DNA of 35,504 bases, from the NCBI GenBank assembly GCA_934307185.1, contig CAKRCJ010000001.1:1-35504 (forward strand), in the 5' to 3' direction. The stretch is from an uncultured Roseburia sp. (GTDB lineage: Bacteria; Bacillota; Clostridia; Lachnospirales; Lachnospiraceae). Positions 16,835 through 25,674 of the stretch are shown piece after piece (position 1 is the stretch's first letter; each line of letters begins with the position of its first letter). The position numbers and the translations under genes are program-made. The notes below the pieces were generated by a model that worked only from the letters and a program-made list of their open reading frames with translations, ran no database searches and was not told the origin of the DNA.

Positions 16835-16911
16835 TGAAAAAATCCTTTCTTTGCTGTATGAGTGAACGTTATGTTATATCGTGATTACATCACTCAATAA
16901 TATTTTACGGT

Positions 16912-17565
16912 TTATTCTCCGAAAACTGCTTTGTAATCCGCCTGGAATTTTTCAATGCCGGCATCAGTAAGAGGATGCTTTGTCATCTGTTCAATGACTT
17001 TGTATGGAACAGTTGCAATATCTGCACCGGCAAGGGCACAGTCGGTTACATGGATTGGGTTGCGGACAGAAGCGGCAATGATTTCCGTTCCGTATCCGTA
17101 AATATCAAAAATATCTGCAATGGTGCGTACTAAATCAATACCCGGCTGGCTGATGTCATCTAATCTGCCAAGGAATGGAGAAACATAAGAAGCACCTGCT
17201 TCGGCTGCAAGCAATGCCTGGTTTGCTGAGAAGATAAGAGTGACATTGGTTTTAATTCCTTCGGAGGATAAAACCTTTACTGCCTTTAAGCCTTCTACGG
17301 TCATTGGAATTTTTACAACCATATTTGGGTGAATAGCTGCGATTTCACGGCCTTCTTTAATCATTCCTCTGGCATCGACAGTAGTAGCTTTTACTTCACC
17401 GCTGATTGGTCCGTCTACGATAGAAGCGATTTCTTTAATAACTTCATTGAAATCACGGCCTTCTTTTGCGATAAGAGAAGGGTTTGTTGTAACACCACAG
17501 ATAACACCCATATCGTTTGCTTTGCGGATTTCCTCTACATTTGCTGTATCAATAAAAAATTTCAT
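16912..17565 (-). CDS. tal: Transaldolase (small TalC/FSA-subfamily)
   Basis: This class I aldolase of the short (217 aa) TalC/fructose-6-phosphate aldolase group transfers dihydroxyacetone units in the non-oxidative pentose phosphate pathway. Motifs include FIDTAN (Asp6), GVTTNPSLI, and VVKIPMT with the Schiff-base Lys85. Two positions separate activities in this group: Glu57 stands where E. coli FsaA has Gln59, and Phe131 where FsaA has Tyr131. Glu and Phe are the transaldolase residues, so I call transaldolase although such genes are often named fsa. It lies second in the ara operon, where it would process the xylulose 5-phosphate produced by AraA, the kinase and AraD. A purine-rich GGAGG site precedes the ATG. 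Confidence 0.9.
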   Translation of the reverse strand: MKFFIDTANVEEIRKANDMGVICGVTTNPSLIAKEGRDFNEVIKEIASIVDGPISGEVKATTVDARGMIKEGREIAAIHPNMVVKIPMTVEGLKAVKVLSSEGIKTNVTLIFSANQALLAAEAGASYVSPFLGRLDDISQPGIDLVRTIADIFDIYGYGTEIIAASVRNPIHVTDCALAGADIATVPYKVIEQMTKHPLTDAGIEKFQADYKAVFGE

Positions 17566-17637
17566 TTTAATATCCTCCTGATAATCTGATTTTTTTTCAG
17601 GTCTGCATTTTACGTTACAGACCTGAAATGACAGGTT

Positions 17638-19134
17638 TTAACGGTAAACAATTTCACCTAAAGCAAGGTCTCTCTTGAAATCACGGATTTTTGTATCTTT
17701 GTCAATGTAAACAGCTTCAATTCCCATAGCTTCTGCCCAGTCACCCATCTGTTCTGCAGTAAGGTCATAGGTAAAAGCAGTATGGTGTGCGCCGCCTGCA
17801 AGAATCCATGCCTCTGCACCTGTTCGAAGGTCAGGCTGTGGAAGCCAGAAGTTTGTTGCGGTTGGTAATGCTGGCATAGGTTTTTCTGTCTTTTTGCAGT
17901 CAACATTATTGATGATCAGACGGAAACGGTTACCAAGGTCAATTAAGGAAGTAGCAATACCAGGACCTTCTTTGGAGGTAAATACTAATCTTGCAGGATC
18001 CTCTCTTTCACCCATGGAAAGCGGCTGGCATTTAATGCTGATTGGACCATCTGCGATAGAAGGGCAAATCTCAAGCATGTGTGCTTCTAAGATGCCTTCT
18101 TTTCCGGGTACAAGATTGTAGGTGTAATCCTCTAACATGGAAGTACCTTTTGCGTCCTTCATTCCGGCAGTCATAATCTTCATTAAACGAACCATGGCAG
18201 CAACCTTCCAGTCACCCTCTGCACCAAAGCCGTAGCCTTTTTCCATTAATCGCTGGATTGCAAGTCCGGGAAGCTGTTTTAAGGCACCAAGGTCACCAAA
18301 GTGTGTAACGATTGCCTGATAGTTCTTTTCCTCTAGGAAACGTTCAAAGCCAAGCTCAATCTGTGCCTGAACCGCTACATGCTGCTTGAATTCAGCCGGA
18401 TCCCTTCCCTCTAAGAGGATTTCATATTTGTCGTAATATTCGTCCACTAATTCGTTTGTATCAGAAGCAGATACGGCACTTACAGACTCTGCGATTTCAT
18501 TGACCGGATAAGCATCGACCTCCCAGCCGAATTTTAACTGAGCTTCGACTTTATCGCCCTCTGTAACGGCTACGTTTCTCATGTTATCTGCGACACGCAT
18601 GACACGGATGTGGCTGCTTTCGATAATACCGATAGCAGTGCGCTGCCATGCGGCAATTTTTTCCTGAACTTCTTTTTCTGACCAGTGTCCGACTACAACT
18701 TTTCTTGGAATTCTCATACGGGTTACAAGGTGTCCGTATTCACGGTCGCCGTGTGCAGCCTGGTTTTCATTCATGAAATCCATATCAATGGTGTCGTATG
18801 GAATTTCCATGTTGTACTGTGTATGTAAATGAAGCAATGGTTTTCTTAATTCCTGTAATCCTAAAATCCATGATTTTGCAGGAGAGAAAGTATGCATCCA
18901 GGTGATAACACCGGCACATTCTTCATCAATGTTTGCCTCGTTAAAGGTTTTGCGGATTAATTCGTTTGTGATGAGGGTTGGTTTCCATACCACTTCATAA
19001 GGTAAAACACCGGATGCGTTTAAAGCAGCTACGATTTCTTTGGAGTGGGCTGCAACATGGGAAAGACATTCCTCTCCGTATAAATCCTGTGAGCCTGTGC
19101 AGAACCAAAACTTGTAATTTTTCTGTAAATTCAT
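17638..19134 (-). CDS. araA: L-arabinose isomerase
   Basis: This enzyme converts L-arabinose to L-ribulose, the first step of the pathway, using Mn2+. It has 498 aa, as usual. The N-terminus KFWFCTGSQDLYGEE is diagnostic. The metal-ligand regions are present: GFGAEGDWK (Glu306 of E. coli), MLEDYTY (Glu333), AHMLE (His350) and GGAHHTAFT (His450). It is the first gene of the leftward operon araA-tal-araD-kinase, with AAAGGAG seven bases before the ATG. Its promoter is overlapped by an AraR-type palindrome, and araR is transcribed divergently. No arabinose transporter is in the window, so uptake must be encoded elsewhere. Confidence 0.97.
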   Translation of the reverse strand: MNLQKNYKFWFCTGSQDLYGEECLSHVAAHSKEIVAALNASGVLPYEVVWKPTLITNELIRKTFNEANIDEECAGVITWMHTFSPAKSWILGLQELRKPLLHLHTQYNMEIPYDTIDMDFMNENQAAHGDREYGHLVTRMRIPRKVVVGHWSEKEVQEKIAAWQRTAIGIIESSHIRVMRVADNMRNVAVTEGDKVEAQLKFGWEVDAYPVNEIAESVSAVSASDTNELVDEYYDKYEILLEGRDPAEFKQHVAVQAQIELGFERFLEEKNYQAIVTHFGDLGALKQLPGLAIQRLMEKGYGFGAEGDWKVAAMVRLMKIMTAGMKDAKGTSMLEDYTYNLVPGKEGILEAHMLEICPSIADGPISIKCQPLSMGEREDPARLVFTSKEGPGIATSLIDLGNRFRLIINNVDCKKTEKPMPALPTATNFWLPQPDLRTGAEAWILAGGAHHTAFTYDLTAEQMGDWAEAMGIEAVYIDKDTKIRDFKRDLALGEIVYR

Positions 19135-19220
19135 TTTTCTTCTCCTTTCAAAAACCCCTGTTTTTATAAAGTGTTATTTTTTGATAAGACAATTACCCAA
19201 TGTCTTACCGTTACTTACAG

Positions 19221-19251
19221 TGTATAACTTGTATAGTGGTGCATACAAGTT
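19221..19251 (-). promoter_or_regulatory. araA promoter covered by an AraR-type operator
   Basis: AACTTGTAT (19226-19234) and ATACAAGTT (19243-19251) form a perfect 9-bp inverted repeat with an 8-base gap. On the minus strand TTGTAT (19248-19243) and TATACA (19226-19221), 16 bases apart, form the likely araA promoter, so the operator spans it. TTGTA/TACAA half-sites are typical of AraR. Confidence 0.6.
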
Positions 19252-19314
19252 GTTTTTGCAGGGAATATTTTTAGCAGAAAAATGAATGAAACAACCGAAT
19301 GTACAAGCAGAAAA

Positions 19315-19359
19315 AGTTGTATGATGTATGTTTACATATTATACAAGTTGTGGGATAAT
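19315..19359 (+). promoter_or_regulatory. araR promoter with a second operator
   Basis: TTTACA at 19331-19336 and GATAAT at 19354-19359 are 17 bases apart, about 33 bases before the araR start. ATACAAGTT (19341-19349) lies in the spacer and has an imperfect mate AGTTGTAT at 19315-19322. This resembles the operator over the araA promoter and predicts autorepression. Confidence 0.55.
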
Positions 19360-19392
19360 AAAAACATTCAATTAATAAAGAGGAAATTTTAA

Positions 19393-20475
19393 ATGAAAGA
19401 ACCGAAATTTTATAAATTAAAAGAGGACATAAAGACAAAAATTTTGCAGAAGGAATGGACGGCAGGAAATAAAATTCCTTCCGAGAATACACTTTCCGCG
19501 CAGTATCATATCAGCAGACAGACGGTACGCAAGGCAATCGGGGAACTGACGGAGGAAGGCTTTTTATATGCGGAGCACGGCAGGGGAACCTTTGTCTCTG
19601 AACGGACCGTGCATACAAGAACTTCAAAAAATATAGCAGTTGTGACAACTTATTTGTCAGACTATATTTTTCCGAGACTTATTCAGGGAATTGAGCAGGT
19701 ACTGACTGCAAATGGATACAGTATCATGTTAAAGACCACGAGAAATTCCAGGGCGGCAGAGGCGAGATGTATGGAGGAGCTGCTTTCAAAGGATATTGAC
19801 GGTCTTATCATAGAACCGAGTAAAACACAGATTTCGTGCCGGCATACAAGTCTATACGACCAGATGGACGAATACGGTATTCCGTATGTTTTTATTCAGG
19901 GATATTTTGAACAGATGAAAAAGAAGCCATATGTTCTGATGGACGATATGAAGGGTGGTTATCTGATTACAAAATATCTGATTGAACTTGGGCATAAAAA
20001 TATCCATGGAATTTTTAAAGCAGATGACATGCAGGGACAGGCGAGACATAAAGGGTATGTGAAGGCATTGCAGGAAGCGGGGATTTTATATGACCCGGAT
20101 CATGTGACATGGTTTTACACGGAGGACCGCGAGGTAAAGCCGAGAGATACAATAAGCAGTATTATCCAGTCGGAGATGCCGATGGATGCGGTTGTCTGCT
20201 ATAACGACCAGGTTGCGGTGGAGGTCATAAGGACACTGCGGGAATTTGGTAAAAAAGTACCCCGTGACGTATCAGTCACAGGGTTTGATAATTCGCTTCT
20301 TGCAAAAAATAACCATATTCCAATCACAACCATTTCCCACCCGCAGGAAAAGCTTGGAATGATGGCAGCAGAGCTTTTGTTAAAGCTTATCCGCGGGGAA
20401 GAATTAAAAGAGCATGATATCCATATCCGCGTGGAGCCGGAAATCATTGTGCGCGACTCTGCGTGGATGCGGTGA
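19393..20475 (+). CDS. araR: Arabinose-responsive repressor AraR (GntR-HTH/LacI-sensor)
   Basis: The protein (360 aa) combines a GntR-type winged helix at the N-terminus (about 1-70; PSENTLSAQYHISRQTVRKAI, then GRGTFVSE) with a LacI/periplasmic-binding-protein-like sensor domain (about 80-360; VVTTYLSDYIFPRLIQGIE, AVVCYNDQVAVEV, VSVTGFDNSLLAKN). That fusion is the hallmark of AraR, which leaves its operators when it binds L-arabinose. It diverges from araA, and TTGTA/TACAA palindromes cover both promoters. An AGAGGAAA site lies before the ATG. It converges with an ABC transporter gene, leaving only 21 bases between stops and no obvious terminator. Confidence 0.95.
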   Translation: MKEPKFYKLKEDIKTKILQKEWTAGNKIPSENTLSAQYHISRQTVRKAIGELTEEGFLYAEHGRGTFVSERTVHTRTSKNIAVVTTYLSDYIFPRLIQGIEQVLTANGYSIMLKTTRNSRAAEARCMEELLSKDIDGLIIEPSKTQISCRHTSLYDQMDEYGIPYVFIQGYFEQMKKKPYVLMDDMKGGYLITKYLIELGHKNIHGIFKADDMQGQARHKGYVKALQEAGILYDPDHVTWFYTEDREVKPRDTISSIIQSEMPMDAVVCYNDQVAVEVIRTLREFGKKVPRDVSVTGFDNSLLAKNNHIPITTISHPQEKLGMMAAELLLKLIRGEELKEHDIHIRVEPEIIVRDSAWMR

Positions 20476-20496
20476 TAATCTGGAATGAGTCGAAAA

Positions 20497-22473
20497 TTAC
20501 GCCTCTACGAGCTGCAAATCATACAATTTTTTGTAAAGCCCATTCTGCGCCAGCAACTCCTGATGCGAGCCGGCTTCTTTGATTTCCCCATGATGCATGA
20601 CAATGATTTTATCAGCATGCTGAATGGTGGAAAGACGGTGGGCAACCATAATTGTAGTACGCCCTTCCATTAAGCGTTCCAGTGCATTCGTGATTAACGC
20701 CTCTGTTTCCGTATCAATATTAGCGGTGGCTTCATCTAACACAAGAATGGTCGGATTGTAGGCTAAAGTTCTTGCAAAGGAAAGAAGCTGTCTCTGACCG
20801 GCAGAGAGGGTGCTTCCGCGCTCGGTTACAGGGGCATCATAGCCACCTGGCATTTTTTCGATAAAAGAGTCTGCGTGGACAATTTTTGCGGCACGTTTTA
20901 CATCTTCTAAAGAAATCGCTTCGTTATCTAAGGAAATATTACTCTTAATATCCCCGGTAAAAATAAATACATCCTGCTGGACCTGCCCGATAGCGGCACG
21001 GAGTACGTCAGTGTCTATGTCTTTAATATTCACTCCGTCGATTAAAATTTCCCCTTTTTGAATATCAAAATAACGTCCAATCAGATTTAAAATGGAAGAT
21101 TTTCCGGCACCCGTTGCACCGACGAAAGCAACCTTTTGTCCCGGCTCAATGACAAAACTGATGTCTTTTAAAATATAATCTTCTTTTTCATAGGCAAACC
21201 ATACATGGCGGAATTCGATACGCCCCAAAATATTCACATCGACCGGGTGAGCCGGTTTTACAATGTCCGGCTTCTCGTCTAAGATGGAAAAAATCTTTCC
21301 GGCAGAGGCGAGAGAGGACTGCAAAGTACCAAACTGCTCTGCAAGCTCTTGTATCGGGTCAAAAAAGGAAGAAATATAAGTGATAAAAATAAACAATGTT
21401 CCGAGGGAAAGCGTCTGGTTTAATACCGCAGAGCTTCCGGTTCCGATAACGATAATCATGGCAATAACGGAGATTAAATAAATGGACGGACGGAAAATGG
21501 CAAACGTCATAACCTCGCGCCAGTTCGCTTTATATAAGTCCTCGGATTTCTGCTCAAACTGTTTGTATTTTTCCTGCTCTCTTGCAAAAATCTGAATGAG
21601 CTTCATGCCGGAAAGGTGCTCCGACAAAAAGGTATTCAAATCGGTAATTCGGTTTCTCGTAAGCTCGTAAGCTTTTCTTGACATAAAGCGGAAAAAGAAT
21701 GTTAAAACCGTGACAAGCGGCAGCAGTGCGAAGGACACAAGCGCCATTTTTACATTGATGGAGAGCATCACGACTGCGTAACCGATGATTTTTACAATAT
21801 TTTTAAATAATTTTACAAGTATCGTGGAAAAAAGTTCATTGACTGCTTCGGTGTCATTTGCCACACGGGTGACAAGCTTTCCGACCGGTGTATTATTAAA
21901 AAAGCTTAAGGACAGGCTGTGAATGTGGGTAAATACCTCCTCACGCATCTGAAAAATGATTTCCTGTCCCATTTTCTGTAAAATCCAGGTGTCAAGTGCA
22001 TTCAGCACAAAACCGGCTAAAAGCAGGAAAAGATACAGTGCGGCAGCCTTTAAAATACCGGAAAAGTCATAGTGCCGCAATGATTTTAAGTCCTCTCTTG
22101 TAAGTAGTGTGGCATTTTGGTTTACATAAGACAAAAGCGTATCGGAGTCTGCATTTTGCAGCACCGTACAATCTGCATCAGATAAATTTTCTGCCATATA
22201 ATAATGATTGTCATACAGAAAAATCTGGTCGTAAGTCTGTCCGTCCTTTTTTTCGAAATCTCTTGTCAGATAGGTGTCTTTGTATGCAACAGCACCGGGT
22301 GCATCGGCATATGTTTCAACATAAGGTGCGTAATAGCCGTTAATATAGTTGTCAATTGCATCACCGATGACAATCGGGCGGTAAAGCTCCACAACAATAA
22401 TGAAAAGGACAAGAACGGTAGCGGCAGTCATAACCCATTTATGCGGTTTTAAATATGTAAGTAAACGTTTCAT
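20497..22473 (-). CDS. ABC exporter half-transporter, BmrD-like catalytic subunit
   Basis: This type IV ABC exporter subunit (658 aa) follows TM1 (about 13-37) with an unusually long outside loop, about residues 40-135, rich in Tyr and Asp, before TM2. Large extracellular insertions at this place are known in BmrD (YheH) of Bacillus BmrCD. The ATPase domain has Walker A GATGAGKSS (452-460), signature LSAGQ, Walker B LVLDEA with Asp580 and catalytic Glu581, and H-loop AHRLST. The partner is the gene just upstream in the operon (22477-24279; three bases between them), which has Asp in place of the Glu. An AAAGGAG within the end of that gene serves as binding site. Probable multidrug or peptide exporter; substrate unknown. 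Confidence 0.9.
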   Translation of the reverse strand: MKRLLTYLKPHKWVMTAATVLVLFIIVVELYRPIVIGDAIDNYINGYYAPYVETYADAPGAVAYKDTYLTRDFEKKDGQTYDQIFLYDNHYYMAENLSDADCTVLQNADSDTLLSYVNQNATLLTREDLKSLRHYDFSGILKAAALYLFLLLAGFVLNALDTWILQKMGQEIIFQMREEVFTHIHSLSLSFFNNTPVGKLVTRVANDTEAVNELFSTILVKLFKNIVKIIGYAVVMLSINVKMALVSFALLPLVTVLTFFFRFMSRKAYELTRNRITDLNTFLSEHLSGMKLIQIFAREQEKYKQFEQKSEDLYKANWREVMTFAIFRPSIYLISVIAMIIVIGTGSSAVLNQTLSLGTLFIFITYISSFFDPIQELAEQFGTLQSSLASAGKIFSILDEKPDIVKPAHPVDVNILGRIEFRHVWFAYEKEDYILKDISFVIEPGQKVAFVGATGAGKSSILNLIGRYFDIQKGEILIDGVNIKDIDTDVLRAAIGQVQQDVFIFTGDIKSNISLDNEAISLEDVKRAAKIVHADSFIEKMPGGYDAPVTERGSTLSAGQRQLLSFARTLAYNPTILVLDEATANIDTETEALITNALERLMEGRTTIMVAHRLSTIQHADKIIVMHHGEIKEAGSHQELLAQNGLYKKLYDLQLVEA

Positions 22474-22476
22474 GAT

Positions 22477-24279
22477 TTAAGCGTTCTCCTTTCCGGTTTC
22501 TTCTGGGGAGGTGCTTTCGGAAAAACGCCTTCCGGCTTCGCCCTGTGCAGCCTCTAACTGTTGTTTTTCAAACATATCATAGTAAATGCCATGCTTTTCC
22601 ATGAGGGAGGCATGATTTCCAATTTCTGCAGCAGTACCGTTTTCTAAAACCATAATGATGTCTGCATTCTGGATGGTGGAAATACGGTGTGCAATCAGAA
22701 TGGTTGTCTTTCCTGCACGGTTTTTCTTTAAATTGGATAAAATATGTTCTTCGGTATCCGTATCCACGGCGGAGAGTGCATCATCTAAAATGAGAATAGG
22801 TGCATTTTTCATTAATGCCCTTGCAATCGAGCTTCGCTGCTTCTGGCCACCGGATAACGTGACACCACGTTCACCGACAATTGTCTCATATCCGTCCGGG
22901 AACTGGACGATATTTTCATGGATACAGGCGGCGCGGGTGGCAGTTGTGATAGCTTCCATGTCTTCGTCTGCTGCCCCGAAGGCAATGTTTGACTTTAAAG
23001 TATCAGAGAATAAGAAGTTATCCTGCGGCACGTAACCGATATTTTCCCGCAAGGTTTTTAAAGGAATAGTATTAATATCTTTTCCGTCAATCAAAATCAT
23101 GCCCGGCTTTGTGTTGTAAAGATGTAAAAGGAGGTTTACAAGTGTTGATTTTCCGTTTCCGGTTCTTCCGATAATGGCTAGCGTAGTTCCTGCCGGTACA
23201 TGTAAATTAATATCATTTAACGTTGGCTCCGTGTGGCCGTGATGGAGGAAAGTAAGGTGGTGAAAGGTAATGTCACCTTTGATTTCGTCCACTTCTTTTG
23301 TGCGTTCGGTGTCTGAGATTTCCGGCTTGCTGTCAAAAATATCCTGAACACGGCGGATAGAAGCAGCACCCTGTGAAAACATATTGACAGAATCACCGCA
23401 GGCTAACATCGGCCAGACTAACATATTGATATACTGGTTAAACGCAACAAAACGTCCGAGTGTAATATCTCCAAGCAGTGCAAGATATCCTCCATAAATT
23501 AAAGTAAGCAGGGAGGAAAGACCGATAATTACATCAAGTAAAGGAATAATAATGGACTGGATTTTTGCGATGCTTAAGTTCTTTTCCATAGTGTTTTCAT
23601 TTTCTTTTAAAAAGTGGTAACGCTGTGATTTTTCCCGGACAAAGGCTTTGATGACGCGGATACCGGAAAAGCTTTCCTGCACATAATCGGTCAGGTCAGA
23701 AACCGCTTCCTGTCTTGCTGTAAAGCGTGGTCTTATGATTTTGCCGTAATAAATTTCGCCAAACAGGATAAGAAGCATTGGAATTACCGCAATGAGTGTC
23801 AGTTTGATGCTGACATAATACATCATCTGGAAAATAACCATAATTGTCATGACGGAAGCGTCGAACACGCAGATGACCGCAGGACCGATTGCCATGCGGA
23901 TAGCGTTTAAATCACTTGTAAAACGTGTCATAAGGTCTCCGGTTTTGTGTTCGTTATAATATTCAACGTCCATTTTTTCAAGGTGGGAAAACATGTCATT
24001 GCGCAGTTCCTTTTCAATGGAGCGGGAAGCTCCGAATAAGAAAAAGCGCCAGAAAAAACGACCGATGGCAAGCAGGATGCCCAGCAGCAGAAGATAAAGC
24101 AGATTAAGCTTTACGCCATTCCAGTCCAGGGTGTGGGCAGTCAGACCGTCCGTGATGACACCGGTCAGCTTTGGAATGAATATATTTGCAAAATCTACGA
24201 TAAAAAGTGTAATGATACCAAGCGTATATTGGACTCTGTGACGTTTGATATATCCAAGAATGAACTGAAATGCATTCAT
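22477..24279 (-). CDS. ABC exporter half-transporter, BmrC-like degenerate-site subunit
   Basis: First subunit (600 aa) of a heterodimeric exporter. The membrane domain has six helices (about 10-320) with the family segment DLMTRFTSDLNAIR in the first intracellular loop. The ATPase domain shows Walker A GRTGNGKST (371-379), Q-loop VPQDNFLFSD, signature LSGGQKQR, and Walker B LILDD with Asp500 instead of the catalytic Glu, then H-loop AHRIST. BmrC of Bacillus has Asp in the same role. The good LSGGQ complements the partner's catalytic site. The ATG at 24279 follows GGGGAG by eight bases. It has its own promoter (24340-24368) and lies downstream of an XRE regulator on the same strand, which may control it. 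Confidence 0.92.
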   Translation of the reverse strand: MNAFQFILGYIKRHRVQYTLGIITLFIVDFANIFIPKLTGVITDGLTAHTLDWNGVKLNLLYLLLLGILLAIGRFFWRFFLFGASRSIEKELRNDMFSHLEKMDVEYYNEHKTGDLMTRFTSDLNAIRMAIGPAVICVFDASVMTIMVIFQMMYYVSIKLTLIAVIPMLLILFGEIYYGKIIRPRFTARQEAVSDLTDYVQESFSGIRVIKAFVREKSQRYHFLKENENTMEKNLSIAKIQSIIIPLLDVIIGLSSLLTLIYGGYLALLGDITLGRFVAFNQYINMLVWPMLACGDSVNMFSQGAASIRRVQDIFDSKPEISDTERTKEVDEIKGDITFHHLTFLHHGHTEPTLNDINLHVPAGTTLAIIGRTGNGKSTLVNLLLHLYNTKPGMILIDGKDINTIPLKTLRENIGYVPQDNFLFSDTLKSNIAFGAADEDMEAITTATRAACIHENIVQFPDGYETIVGERGVTLSGGQKQRSSIARALMKNAPILILDDALSAVDTDTEEHILSNLKKNRAGKTTILIAHRISTIQNADIIMVLENGTAAEIGNHASLMEKHGIYYDMFEKQQLEAAQGEAGRRFSESTSPEETGKENA

Positions 24280-24339
24280 AAAAAAATCTCCCCATAAATA
24301 AGTTTTTGTTTGACAGGGCTTTTAGACAAGCCTTTCTTC

Positions 24340-24368
24340 ATTCTATACTTATTTAGGGGAAGTTGCAA
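24340..24368 (-). promoter_or_regulatory. Probable promoter of the BmrCD-like operon
   Basis: On the minus strand TTGCAA (24368-24363) and TAGAAT (24345-24340) are 17 bases apart. The predicted leader of about 55 bases contains a small GGCTT/AAGCC hairpin before the ribosome binding site. Confidence 0.5.
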
Positions 24369-24400
24369 GCTTTGCAGTTATAAAGTGTAAAAGGGCAGTC

Positions 24401-24748
24401 TTATGCTTTCGGCGTACATCCTAATAAAATATTGACAGCATTCTGTAATTCCGGATGATTCCGATAGGCCTCTATCAGAGCACATTCATGCAGGGTAAGA
24501 TGCAGTGGCTGTTCACTTAACTGCTCGTAGCCGAAAGCACCTAAAATATTTGGAATGTTATATATTTCACAAAGTGTCAGAAGAATATCCGCGCTCGGCT
24601 GTGACTGACCGCTTTCCCAGCCGTAAATTGTTTTCGGGGCAACACTCATGGAGTGCTCCTGAAGCTTTAAGGAAACATCATTTACGGAATAATGATTTTT
24701 CTTCCGATATTCTTTTAAAACCTTTGGAATAGATTCGTTACGCATCAT
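24401..24748 (-). CDS. XRE-family helix-turn-helix regulator
   Basis: A 115-residue DNA-binding protein. The Cro/C1-type HTH occupies about residues 8-68: IPKVLKEYRKKNHYSVNDVSLKL, then the recognition region KTIYGWESGQSQPSADILLTLCEIY. A short C-terminal part (about 75-115; LTLHECALIEAYRNHPELQNAV) is of the kind often found in Clostridia behind such HTHs and may help dimerisation. It lies upstream of the BmrCD-like operon on the same strand with 121 bases between, so it may regulate that operon or itself. It has its own good promoter. Two ATGs in a row open the frame; either may be used. Confidence 0.85.
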   Translation of the reverse strand: MMRNESIPKVLKEYRKKNHYSVNDVSLKLQEHSMSVAPKTIYGWESGQSQPSADILLTLCEIYNIPNILGAFGYEQLSEQPLHLTLHECALIEAYRNHPELQNAVNILLGCTPKA

Positions 24749-24783
24749 AAAGAAAACCTCTCTTTATCTATTTTCGCAAGACA

Positions 24784-24812
24784 ATCATATCCCACTTATG
24801 TTTTTACGTCAA
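24784..24812 (-). promoter_or_regulatory. Promoter of the XRE regulator gene
   Basis: On the minus strand TTGACG (24812-24807) and TATGAT (24789-24784) are 17 bases apart, about 36 bases upstream of the ATG. It is a near-consensus sigma-A promoter. Confidence 0.6.
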
Positions 24813-24938
24813 ACCATTCTGCAAATGTAAGAAAAATAGGATTGAAAGTCTTAAAAGATAAGAATATAATATACATATTACAGAAAAATATAACGTATTT
24901 TTTCAATAGAATTGATGTATTTTACAGAAAGGAAATAA

Positions 24939-25169
24939 GTGAGACGCATGGGAGAGTCCAGAGTAACGGAATATATGATAAAATATTTGAAAGATACCGG
25001 AATTTCCAGCAGAAAGATAGCAGAGCAGACAAAAATTCCGGAGGATAAGTTAAAACCGGGGTATAAAGAGCCGCTGTTAGCTGATGAATTTTTGAGATTG
25101 TGTGTGCTGTTAAAATTATCACCGGAGAAGATTTCAGGCGAAATACATGCCAAAGACGTTATAAAATGA
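24939..25169 (+). CDS. Small XRE-like HTH protein
   Basis: A 76-residue protein whose core (VTEYMIKYLKDTGISSRKIA, then TKIPEDKL and FLRLCVLLKLSPEKI) follows the five-helix pattern of Cro/C1-type DNA-binding domains: ISSRKIAEQTKIPEDKL fits the HTH helices, and the second half fits the helices that end the fold. There is no other domain. The GTG at 24939 has AAAGGA five bases upstream; an ATG three codons later (24948) is a less well spaced alternative. Its last 11 bases overlap the 3' end of the thioesterase gene on the other strand. Its target is unknown. It diverges from the XRE gene at 24401. Confidence 0.65.
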   Translation: MRRMGESRVTEYMIKYLKDTGISSRKIAEQTKIPEDKLKPGYKEPLLADEFLRLCVLLKLSPEKISGEIHAKDVIK

Positions 25170-25584
25170 TTTCTTTTAACTTCATATAAGTGAAGATGCC
25201 TTCTGCAAGAACAGTCCCCTTTTCGTCTGTGACAGAGACATCATATACCAGAAGATTTCTTCCGGCCTTTAACTCACGCGCAGATGCGGTCAGCTTTTTC
25301 GTGCCTATTCCCGGACGCAGATAGTGAAAGGAAGAGTCTACGGTTGTGATGTCAAAGCCGTGGGAGGCAGCAGCACCGCCACCGGTCACATCTGCAATTG
25401 TAAAAAGAACACCGCCATGTACAGACTGGATGGGATTTGTCATATCATCTGTAATTTCCATTTCGCAGGTGCAGTGTCCGGCGGAAATCTCTGTGATTTT
25501 AAGACCAATCAGATTGGCAAAGGCATTTGAGGCATTTCTTGTTTCCATGATTTTCTGATAATCTATCTTCTTTTTTTCATGCAT
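25159..25584 (-). CDS. PaaI-family hotdog-fold thioesterase
   Basis: A 141-residue hotdog-fold protein of the PaaI/YbgC-like acyl-CoA thioesterase group, which hydrolyses acyl- or aryl-CoA (sometimes acyl-ACP) thioesters in the cytoplasm. The signature NPIQSVHGGVLFTIADVTGG, with the HGG turn and the catalytic acidic residue of IAD, is clear, followed by VDSSFHYLRPG. It lies downstream of acpS on the same strand (90 bases) and may belong to the lysR-acpS unit. Its 3' end overlaps the small HTH gene by 11 bases. The actual thioester is unknown; the nearby carrier-protein genes make ACP thioesters worth considering. Confidence 0.85.
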   Translation of the reverse strand: MHEKKKIDYQKIMETRNASNAFANLIGLKITEISAGHCTCEMEITDDMTNPIQSVHGGVLFTIADVTGGGAAASHGFDITTVDSSFHYLRPGIGTKKLTASARELKAGRNLLVYDVSVTDEKGTVLAEGIFTYMKLKEIIL

Positions 25585-25674
25585 TTTGGTAAATTCCCTT
25601 TTTATGTCAAAATAATCTTTTTTTCAATAAAAATATAATCTGCTTTCCTGATGAACTTTGCAAGCATAAATAGT

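Noticed and set aside
16912..17565. Fructose-6-phosphate aldolase
   Set aside because: Residues Glu57 and Phe131 and the pentose operon context favour transaldolase.
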